This document shows positions 57,410-64,000 of a stretch of DNA of 64,000 nt, one piece after another (the first letter of the stretch is position 1; each line of letters opens with the position of its first letter). The stretch comes from UMGS1590 sp900552455. Its GTDB lineage: Bacteria > Bacillota > Peptococcia > Peptococcales > Peptococcaceae. The stretch lies in NCBI GenBank assembly GCA_963931105.1, contig OZ007004.1, positions 496,001 to 560,000 of the forward strand, given 5' to 3'. The notes under the pieces were generated by a model. It ran no database searches, was not told the origin of the DNA, and was given only the letters and a program-made list of their open reading frames with translations. The position numbers were made by a program, and so were the translations under genes.

Positions 57410-58810
57410 ATGATCGAAAATAAAGAAGTACATCTCAAGGCGCTGCGCGAGATCTTCGGCAAAGAGCGCGTGCTCCACGAGCCTGTCGACTGCTTCGGCT
57501 ACAGCTACGACGCTTCGCCGGAAGCCCTCAATCCTGACGAAACGCCGGACTTCGTCTGCAAGGCCCACACAACCGCCGAAGTCTCCGCCCTCATGAAATA
57601 CGCCAACGCCCACAAAATCCCCGTGATCTGCCGCGGCACCGGCAGCGGACGCTCCGGCGGCGTCATCCCTGTGCAAGGCGGCATCGTGCTGATGGTCGAT
57701 GAAATGAACCAGATCGTCGAGCTCGACGAAAAAAACCTCACATTACGTGTGCAGCCCGGCGTCATCACCAAGGACATCCACGATTTCTGCGCCGCCCACG
57801 GCCTCTACTATCCACCAGAGCCATCCAGCTATAAATATTCCACGATCGGCGGCAACATCGCCGAAAACGCCGGCGGCATCCGCGCCGTCAAATACGGCGT
57901 CACCTCAGACTACGTGCTGGGGCTGGAGGTCGTTCTTGCGAATGGCGACGTCATCCACACCGGCGGCAAGCTCATCAAAAACGTCACCGGCTACAACATG
58001 ACCCAGCTCTTCGTCGGCTCCGAAGGCACCCTCGGCATCATCACCGAAGCCACCCTCAAGGTCATCGGCCGACCAAAATATGTGAAAAGCGCCATGGCCA
58101 CCTTTAAGAGCGTGGCTGACGCCTGCACCGCCGTCGGCGACTGTCTCAAGAGCGGCGTCACACCGACAGCCGCCGAGCTCATGGACAAGCTCTCCTGCGA
58201 AGCAACGGCGAAATTCAACGATTTTCCGATCGCCGATAACGTCGGCGCCATGCTCGTCTTCGATCTCGACGGCAACACGCCGGAGATCTGCGCCGCCGAT
58301 ATGGCCATCCTCGAGGACGTCTGCCGCAAGGACGGGGCGCTCGATTTCACCCTCGCTGCCGACGACGCTGAGCGCGAGCATCTCTGGAATCTGCGCAACA
58401 AGCTCTCGACGGCGCTGAAATCCCTGGCACCGGATCGCGTTGGCGAGGACATCACTGTGCCCCGCGCCGAACTGCCGCACGTCTGCACCGAGATCATCAA
58501 CATCTGTGCCAAATACGGCTTCCAGGTGTCGATCTTCGGCCACGCCGGCGACGGCAACCTGCATCCATCGCTGCTCTGCGACATGGGCGCGCCCGGCGTG
58601 CCGGAAAAAGTCCACGACTGCGTCGGTGAGATCTTCCAGCTCGCTGTCGACTGCGGCGGCAAGCTCAGTGGTGAGCACGGCATCGGCATTTCCAAACAGC
58701 CATACATCGGCATCGCCCTGGAAAAAGAGGAGATCGACGCCTCGCTCCTCATCAAGCAGGCGCTGGATCCAAATAACATCCTCAATCCCGGCAAGATCTT
58801 CGGGCGGTGA
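57410..58810 (+). CDS. FAD-linked oxidase (GlcD/D-lactate dehydrogenase-like)
   Basis: 466 residues after AAGGAAGG. FAD_binding_4 domain with ICRGTGSGRSGGVIPVQGGI (pyrophosphate loop), PSSYKYSTIGGNIAENAGGI and VTGYNMTQLFVGSEGTLGII; C-terminal FAD-oxidase domain with FGHAGDGNLHPS and LSGEHGIGISKQPY (active-site His). Oxidises D-2-hydroxyacids such as D-lactate or glycolate and passes electrons to the Fe-S partner encoded next. Confidence 0.93.
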   Translation: MIENKEVHLKALREIFGKERVLHEPVDCFGYSYDASPEALNPDETPDFVCKAHTTAEVSALMKYANAHKIPVICRGTGSGRSGGVIPVQGGIVLMVDEMNQIVELDEKNLTLRVQPGVITKDIHDFCAAHGLYYPPEPSSYKYSTIGGNIAENAGGIRAVKYGVTSDYVLGLEVVLANGDVIHTGGKLIKNVTGYNMTQLFVGSEGTLGIITEATLKVIGRPKYVKSAMATFKSVADACTAVGDCLKSGVTPTAAELMDKLSCEATAKFNDFPIADNVGAMLVFDLDGNTPEICAADMAILEDVCRKDGALDFTLAADDAEREHLWNLRNKLSTALKSLAPDRVGEDITVPRAELPHVCTEIINICAKYGFQVSIFGHAGDGNLHPSLLCDMGAPGVPEKVHDCVGEIFQLAVDCGGKLSGEHGIGISKQPYIGIALEKEEIDASLLIKQALDPNNILNPGKIFGR

Positions 58811-58815
58811 TCAGC

Positions 58816-60057
58816 ATGGAACATAACCAGCATTACGAAAAGCTCAAAGCCATCGTCGACAAATGTGACCGCTGCGGCGCCTGCACCACCGTTTGCCCGC
58901 TCTACAAGGTCAACCGCATCGACCGCGCCACCTCGCGCGGCAAGATCGCCATCGTGCGCGCCCTCCTCGAGGACAAGCTCGACGGAAACGAAAAAGCGCT
59001 GCGCCACGCCCTCGATTACTGCCTGCTCTGCAAAGCCTGCACAGAAGTCTGCCCAGGCAAGGTCATGACCGACCAGGCGATGATCGAAATGCGCCAGTGG
59101 CTGCGCGAAGACCACGGCCTCTCGCCAAAATACCGCCTCATCGGCGGCTTCATGTCGAGCGGTCCGCTGAAAAGCGTCAGCCGGCCCTTCATCGGCATCG
59201 CGCAAGGCTTGCAATTCCCGCGTCTCACCCGCGGGCTTCTGCCAGCGAACCACACCGCACCAGAGAGTATGCGCCACGCAGGCTACCAGGGCCATAGGCC
59301 AGCGTGCCCAGCGGGCCCGGCAATTTTTTCCCGACCTGCGGAAAAGTGCCGCGTTGATCTGGGAAAAGTGGAGCGTGTCGCCTATTTCAAAGGCTGCGCC
59401 ATGAAGCTCTTCTTCAAAAATGCCAGCGATGCATCGATCGCGCTCATCGAAAAAACCGGCCGCTCCGTCGATGTGCCGACTGTTGACTGCTGCGGATTGC
59501 CGCAACAATCCCACGGCATGATCCCGCTGGCGAAAAAAATGGCGCGCCACAACATCGAAGTCCTGCAGGACTACGATCTCATCATCACCGACTGCGGCAG
59601 CTGCGGCGCCATGCTTAAAGAGTACGGCGAGCTCTTCGCCGACGACTTCACCATGAAAGAAAAAGCCCGCGCCTTCAGCCAGAAGGTCATGGGCCTCTCC
59701 GAATATCTCTACGCCGTCGGCTACGAGCCAACGCCGCGCAAGGAGCTGCGCGTCACTTACCACGCCTCCTGCCATCTCAACCGCGGCCAGGGCATCCACA
59801 AGGAACCACAGGCTCTGCTCGAAAAAGCCGTCACCTATCTGCCAGCGGAAAACGCCACCATGTGCTGTGGCGGCGCCGGCACCTTCCAGATCGATTTTCC
59901 GGACACCTCCGCGAAAGTCCTCGACAATAAATACAAGGATTTCAAAGCCACCGGCGCTGATATCGTCGTCGCCGAATGTCCAAGCTGTCTCATGCAGCTC
60001 GGCAAACTCGAACGCTACAAGGATCTGCAGATCCTGCACATCAGCCAGGTGCTGTAA
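58816..60057 (+). CDS. Fe-S oxidoreductase subunit (GlcF-like)
   Basis: 413 residues from ATG 58816 (a GTG at 58807 is possible). Two [4Fe-4S] motifs, CDRCGACTTVCPLYKVNR and CLLCKACTEVCPGK, then two CCG domains with VDCCGLPQQSHG, YHASCHLNRGQG and MCCGGAGTFQID. Works with the preceding flavoprotein; starts 5 bp after its stop. A terminator follows. Confidence 0.93.
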   Translation: MEHNQHYEKLKAIVDKCDRCGACTTVCPLYKVNRIDRATSRGKIAIVRALLEDKLDGNEKALRHALDYCLLCKACTEVCPGKVMTDQAMIEMRQWLREDHGLSPKYRLIGGFMSSGPLKSVSRPFIGIAQGLQFPRLTRGLLPANHTAPESMRHAGYQGHRPACPAGPAIFSRPAEKCRVDLGKVERVAYFKGCAMKLFFKNASDASIALIEKTGRSVDVPTVDCCGLPQQSHGMIPLAKKMARHNIEVLQDYDLIITDCGSCGAMLKEYGELFADDFTMKEKARAFSQKVMGLSEYLYAVGYEPTPRKELRVTYHASCHLNRGQGIHKEPQALLEKAVTYLPAENATMCCGGAGTFQIDFPDTSAKVLDNKYKDFKATGADIVVAECPSCLMQLGKLERYKDLQILHISQVL

Positions 60058-60065
60058 GCAAACAA

Positions 60066-60097
60066 CAAACCCCGAGCGATCGCCCGGGGTTTTTCAA
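60066..60097 (+). terminator. Terminator of the GlcD/GlcF-like operon
   Basis: AACCCCGAGCG / CGCCCGGGGTT stem with T run. Confidence 0.88.
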
Positions 60098-60098
60098 T

Positions 60099-60653
60099 TC
60101 AAGCCTCACATTTGTCCATATGCGGCAGGAGCTCGCCGCTAAGGAGCCGCAGCAGCTGGTCGGCGAGCAGATCGAGATCCACGCTCGGTTTGCGGCTGGC
60201 GTCGATGAGCACGCCGACAATGGCGCTGGAATAAAACGTCAGCGCCGTTTCCAGATCGCTGGCGTATCTGATCTGCGGCTGGCTGTCGCTGCGGCGCAAC
60301 AGCTCCGCGAAATACGTGCGCGCGGCGTCAAAAAAGATGCGCTCCGCTTCCTCGCGCTTGCGCGACGCCATGAGCTGCACAACAAAATCCGGCTTGTCTT
60401 CGATCGTCGAGAGCATCACACGGATGGCCGCCTTCGGCGTTTTAGCAGCCAGCGTCTCTGCCAGCAGCGATTCCACACGCTGGGCCATGAGCCATTCCAA
60501 AACCTCGAGCAGATCCTGAAAATGATAGTAAAACGTCTGTCTGGTGATGCCGCAAATGCCGACAACGTCCTTCACCGTCACCTTGTCGATCGGTTTCTGC
60601 TGCGCCGCCTGCAAAAATGCTTCGGCGATCGCTTTTTTTGTGACTCCAGCCAT
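60099..60653 (-). CDS. TetR family regulator
   Basis: 184 residues, AAAGGAGCGG site. HTH: KKAIAEAFLQAAQQKPIDKV then VVGICGITRQTFYYHFQDLL. C-terminal ligand domain of the DhaS/TetR_C_8 kind (AIVGVLIDASRKPSVDLDLL). Target unknown; convergent with the oxidase operon and upstream of, but separate from, the DUF362 gene. Confidence 0.88.
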   Translation of the reverse strand: MAGVTKKAIAEAFLQAAQQKPIDKVTVKDVVGICGITRQTFYYHFQDLLEVLEWLMAQRVESLLAETLAAKTPKAAIRVMLSTIEDKPDFVVQLMASRKREEAERIFFDAARTYFAELLRRSDSQPQIRYASDLETALTFYSSAIVGVLIDASRKPSVDLDLLADQLLRLLSGELLPHMDKCEA

Positions 60654-60742
60654 CGTATCCGCTCCTTTCCGCTGAATGTTTTTATCTTATCATATTTTTT
60701 GAGCTGCGCACAAGCGCACACATGTAAAGATTGGATGACGCA

Positions 60743-60781
60743 GAAAAGGCCGGAGAACATCGCGCGTTCCCCGGCCTCCGG
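60743..60781 (-). terminator. Terminator of the DUF362 gene
   Basis: GGCCGGGGAAC / GTTCTCCGGCC stem followed by TTTTC on the minus strand. Confidence 0.8.
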
Positions 60782-60796
60782 TTCAAAAGAATCGTT

Positions 60797-61930
60797 TTAT
60801 TTCACAGTGATCAGCTCATACTTGCGGCTGCCGAGCCCGATCTTTTCCGCATGCTCGAGGCAGGTTTTGTACTCAGCGTTCGGCGTGACATTTTCAAAAT
60901 GATCGTGATGGTCACAGAAATCGTCCTTTTCCATCTGCTCAGTAAGCTGGGTATTTGGCAGCGGCTCCTGCGCCAGGCAGGCGTCGGCACAGGCCTGGTC
61001 GACTGCCAGCGGATCGAAGGACGCAAACATGCCGATATCCGGCAGCATTGGCGCGTCGTTGCCGCTGTGGCAGTCGCAGTTTGGTGACACGTCGACAACG
61101 ATGTTGACATGGAAGCTTGGGCGGCCATAGACAACAGCCTTGGCGTATTCTGCCATGCGGCGGTTGAGATCCGCATTTGCGCCACGACGGGCAAAATCGA
61201 TCGCGTCGAAGTTGCAGGCGCCCAGACAACGACCGCAACCCACGCAGTTTTCAGTGACGGTCATCTTTTTCGTTGCTTCGTCAAATTGCAGACCGTTGTT
61301 CGCACATTCACGCAGACAGCGTTTGCAGCCGCGGCATTTTTCCGGATCGATCTGCGCCTTGCCGTTGCAGTGCTGCTCCTGCTTGCCGGCGCGGGAACCG
61401 CAGCCCATGCCGATGTTCTTGATCGCGCCGCCAAAGCCGGTGAGCTCGTGGCCCTTGAAATGCGCCAGCGAAATGAAAATGTCGGCGTCCATGATCGCAT
61501 GGCCAATGCGCGCTTCCTTGACATATTCGCCGCCAACAACCGGCACCGCAATGTCGTCCGTGCCCTTGAGCCCGTCGCCGATGATCACCGGGCAGCCAAC
61601 CGTCAGCGGTGTGAAGCCGTTTTCCCAGGCGCAATAGAGATGCTCGATGGCGTTCTTGCGAAATCCCGGATACATCGTGTTGCAGTCGGTGAGAAATGGC
61701 TTGCCGCCGCGGGCTTTGACATAATCCACGATCGCCTTCGCATAATTTGGACGCAGATAGCTCATGTTGCCGAGCTCACCAAAGTGCATCTTGATCGCGA
61801 CAAATTTTCCGTCCATGTCGATCTCGCCGAGCCCAGCCTTGTCGATCAGGCGGGAAAGCTTGTGGGCAGGGCCTTCATCCACCTTGCAGCGAAAATCTGT
61901 AAAATAAACCTTGCTTGTGTTTTCACTCAT
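60797..61930 (-). CDS. DUF362 domain protein with two [4Fe-4S] ferredoxin motifs
   Basis: 377 residues; ATG 61930 with GGAGAG. DUF362 core (VAIKMHFGELGNMSYLRPNY; PFLTDCNTMYPGFRKNAIEH; FISLAHFKGHELTGFGGAIK) then CRGCKRCLRECANNG and CVGCGRCLGACNFDAIDF. The family is common in anaerobes as a likely electron-transfer protein; its reaction is unknown. Flanked by terminators, single gene. Confidence 0.9.
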   Translation of the reverse strand: MSENTSKVYFTDFRCKVDEGPAHKLSRLIDKAGLGEIDMDGKFVAIKMHFGELGNMSYLRPNYAKAIVDYVKARGGKPFLTDCNTMYPGFRKNAIEHLYCAWENGFTPLTVGCPVIIGDGLKGTDDIAVPVVGGEYVKEARIGHAIMDADIFISLAHFKGHELTGFGGAIKNIGMGCGSRAGKQEQHCNGKAQIDPEKCRGCKRCLRECANNGLQFDEATKKMTVTENCVGCGRCLGACNFDAIDFARRGANADLNRRMAEYAKAVVYGRPSFHVNIVVDVSPNCDCHSGNDAPMLPDIGMFASFDPLAVDQACADACLAQEPLPNTQLTEQMEKDDFCDHHDHFENVTPNAEYKTCLEHAEKIGLGSRKYELITVK

Positions 61931-62025
61931 AATAGATCTCTCCAATCTCTAGACAATGTGAGCTGATTTCTACTTTAAGGATAAACCTTCACCGCCTGAT
62001 TCGTCAATCTTTTAGCGATGACAAA

Positions 62026-62061
62026 AAATCGAGGCCTGCGACAGATCGCAAGCCTCGAGAT
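62026..62061 (-). terminator. Terminator of the P1B-ATPase gene
   Basis: TCGAGGCTTGCGA / TCGCAGGCCTCGA stem followed by six T on the minus strand. Confidence 0.9.
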
Positions 62062-62069
62062 CAGATGAT

Positions 62070-63944
62070 TCAGCTGCGCGCTTTCCAGCCAGTGAGCAGC
62101 GCCGAATTGATGATGACGATCACGCTGCCGGCATTGTGCACCAGCGCGCCGACAACGGGATTGAGAATACCCGTGATCGCCAGAATGATGGCGACAAAAT
62201 TGAGCGTCATCGAAAAGGTGAGATTGCATTTGATGGTAAACATCATGCGCTTGGCAAGCTTGAACAGATGCGGCAGCTCGCTGACCTTGTCGTCGACGAG
62301 GGCGATATCCGCAGCATCCACAGCGATGTCCGAACCAACGCCGCCCATGGCGATGCCGACGAAGGCTTTCTTGAGCGCCGGTGCGTCGTTGATGCCGTCG
62401 CCGATCATGCAGACCGCTTCGCCCGCGCTTTGGTAGCGCTCAATCTCCGCCAGCTTATCCTCCGGCAGACAGCCGGCGCGCACCGCGTCGATGCCAAGCT
62501 TTCCCGCCATATGGCGCGCAGCGTTTTCGTGGTCACCAGTGAGCAGGATCGGCGTCACGCCGCAATCCTTGATCGCGTGGATCATCTCTGCCGCATCCTC
62601 ACGCAACGTATCAGAAAGCGCGATCACACCAGCCGCAGCGCCATCGACCGCCACATAGGTGAGCGTGCTGCCCTGAGCGAGATGGGCGCGCGCCTGCGCT
62701 TCTGCTTGCGGCGAAAGAGCGATGCCGTGATCAGCGAGCAGCTGCGCATTACCAGCAAGAACAGCGTGCCCTTCCACCTGCGCCAGAATGCCGCGGCCGG
62801 GAACCATCTGGAACTGCTCCGGCTGAGCAGCAGATCGTCCGAATTCCTCGCGAAAGCTTTTCACGATCGCTTTTCCCAGCGGATGCTCACTGCGCAACTC
62901 CGCGCTGCAGGCAAGACGATACAACGTTTCTCGCTGCCAGCGCTCAGCAAACGGCTCCACAGCCACAACCTCCGGCGTGCCATAGGTCAGCGTGCCCGTC
63001 TTGTCGAAAGCGATGTGGCGCACATTCGCGAGACGCTCGAGCGCATCGCCCTCGCGCACCAGAAAACCATGCTTCGTCACATTGCCAACCGCCGCCATGA
63101 TCGCCGTCGGCGTCGCCAGAACCAGCGCACACGGACAGAACACAACGAGAATCGTCACCGCACGGATGATCTCCCCCGTGAGAATCCAAGTGAGCAGCGC
63201 CGCCGACAGCGCGATAATGACGATCCACGTCGCCCAGCGATCAGCGAGATTCACTATCTTCGCCTTGCCGGCGTCGACCGACTGCACAAGCCGGATCATG
63301 CGCTGGATGGCACTGTCTTCGCCAACCTTCGTCGCGCGCATGTCAAACGCGCCGAACTGATTCACCGTCCCCGACGATACGTCGTCGCCGACACCCTTGT
63401 CCACCGGCAGCGATTCGCCAGTCATCACCGCCTGATTGATCGACGTCTGACCACTCGTGATCACGCCATCCACCGGCACCGTTTCGCCAGGCAGCACCCG
63501 CAGCAGATCGCCGATGACAATCTGCTCCGCCGGGATCACCGTTTCGCGCTCACCATCCAGACGCCGTGCCGTGCGCGGCGTCAGATGCACAAGCTTTTCA
63601 ATCCCGGCGCGTGCACGCGCAACAGTGAGCTCTTCCAGCAACGCACCCAGCTGCATAATGAATGCAACCTCGCCAGCCGCAAAATCCTCGCCAATGATGA
63701 TCGACGCGACCAGCGCCAGCGACACAAGCACATCCGCCTTGATGTCAAAAGCCGTGACCAGCCCAATGATCGCTTCCAGTATGATCGGGATCCCGCAGAG
63801 AATGATCGCCACCCAGGCCGGATCCACACCGCCGATCTTCAATCCGGCAATGCTCGCCACGAGGGCGATCCCGGAAATGATCAGAAATACAATGTCACGT
63901 TTTGTTCCGCCCCACTCGAGCAGGGCTTCCAAGCGTTCAATCAT
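62070..63944 (-). CDS. Heavy-metal P1B-type ATPase
   Basis: 624 residues, AGGGGAGG site. Exports metal ions with ATP. Motifs: TGESLPVDK (actuator), CPCALVLATPTAIMA (transmembrane metal site), DKTGTLTYG (phosphorylated Asp), SEHPLGKAIV (HP motif), GDGINDAPALKKA. There is no N-terminal HMA or His-rich metal domain. The last helix reads HNAGSVIVIINSALL, not the MxxSS of typical Cu ATPases nor the DxG of typical Zn/Cd ATPases, so specificity is not assigned from motifs. The CsoR-box-like palindrome upstream hints at copper. Confidence 0.9.
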   Translation of the reverse strand: MIERLEALLEWGGTKRDIVFLIISGIALVASIAGLKIGGVDPAWVAIILCGIPIILEAIIGLVTAFDIKADVLVSLALVASIIIGEDFAAGEVAFIMQLGALLEELTVARARAGIEKLVHLTPRTARRLDGERETVIPAEQIVIGDLLRVLPGETVPVDGVITSGQTSINQAVMTGESLPVDKGVGDDVSSGTVNQFGAFDMRATKVGEDSAIQRMIRLVQSVDAGKAKIVNLADRWATWIVIIALSAALLTWILTGEIIRAVTILVVFCPCALVLATPTAIMAAVGNVTKHGFLVREGDALERLANVRHIAFDKTGTLTYGTPEVVAVEPFAERWQRETLYRLACSAELRSEHPLGKAIVKSFREEFGRSAAQPEQFQMVPGRGILAQVEGHAVLAGNAQLLADHGIALSPQAEAQARAHLAQGSTLTYVAVDGAAAGVIALSDTLREDAAEMIHAIKDCGVTPILLTGDHENAARHMAGKLGIDAVRAGCLPEDKLAEIERYQSAGEAVCMIGDGINDAPALKKAFVGIAMGGVGSDIAVDAADIALVDDKVSELPHLFKLAKRMMFTIKCNLTFSMTLNFVAIILAITGILNPVVGALVHNAGSVIVIINSALLTGWKARS

Positions 63945-63986
63945 GATAAACCTCCCCTTTGTTTGCTTCAGCTTACACTTGTAGTA

Positions 63987-64000
63987 TACCCATGGGGGTA
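63987..64000. promoter_or_regulatory. CsoR-box-like palindrome upstream of the ATPase gene
   Basis: TACCC-ATGG-GGGTA, at the window edge about 45 bp before the ATPase start. Resembles the GC-rich TACCC..GGGGTA operators of copper-sensing CsoR repressors. The adjoining GTATAC could be the -10. Confidence 0.5.

Overview
The window reads as a chromosome segment of a moderately GC-rich low-GC-phylum bacterium (Bacillota). I infer a Clostridia- or Negativicutes-like anaerobe from the S-layer-homology (SLH) surface proteins, 'stalk' (copper amine oxidase N-terminal-like) domains, oxygen-sensitive two-subunit serine dehydratase, FMN riboswitch/RibU, RelP alarmone synthetase, YdjG/H/I-like proteins and consensus sigma-A promoters with AGGAGG ribosome binding sites. 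No 16S gene is present, so genus is not assigned.

Layout. 1-27 kb is mostly ordinary core genome: CNNM/CorC protein, Rrf2 regulator, an orphan Csx20-like small protein, tRNA-Lys(CUU), relP, an SLH protein, glpK, a PBP1A-type and a monofunctional transglycosylase, FMN riboswitch-ribU, an iron-type dehydrogenase, an mltG-acyltransferase pair, an M16C peptidase, two stalk-domain proteins, a membrane acyltransferase and sdaAB-sdaAA. 27-39 kb is an accessory island: three type III (CptIN-like) toxin-antitoxin loci, each with two tandem RNA repeats, a terminator and a toxin gene; two large SLH genes, one apparently switched by a poly-G tract; several broken SLH 3' ends; a tetranucleotide-repeat locus; a PBECR4-like nuclease gene behind tandem hairpin repeats; related small RNAs with their own promoters and terminators; and many copies of two dispersed repeats. 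39-46.5 kb is a compact phage-derived cassette (XRE regulators, small early genes, a replication-type protein, a sigma/ArpU-like regulator, DUF1659, DUF2922, holin, amidase) with no integrase, capsid or tail genes, interrupted by four copies (one just outside) of an AT-ended palindromic element. 46.9-64 kb is again mainly core: pyridoxal kinase, RarD, the ydjH/G/I-like operon, an EamA exporter, rsmE, an aldo/keto reductase, an Fst/par-type type I toxin-antitoxin locus, a second iron-type dehydrogenase, a GlcD/GlcF-like lactate or glycolate oxidation pair, a TetR regulator, a DUF362 ferredoxin-type protein and a metal P1B-ATPase with a CsoR-box-like palindrome upstream.

How it fits together. 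The most distinctive signal is RNA-level: in all three CptIN-like loci the two antitoxin repeats differ by compensatory base changes in the same stem, strong internal evidence that they fold. The PBECR4 gene has the same order (promoter, RNA, tandem hairpin repeats with compensatory changes, terminator, toxin-like gene), which suggests an undescribed RNA-regulated toxin, although its repeats also occur elsewhere. Around these loci, SLH 3' ends and short repeats are scattered in a way that points to repeated recombination at SLH genes, and two simple-sequence tracts look able to switch surface or accessory genes on and off.
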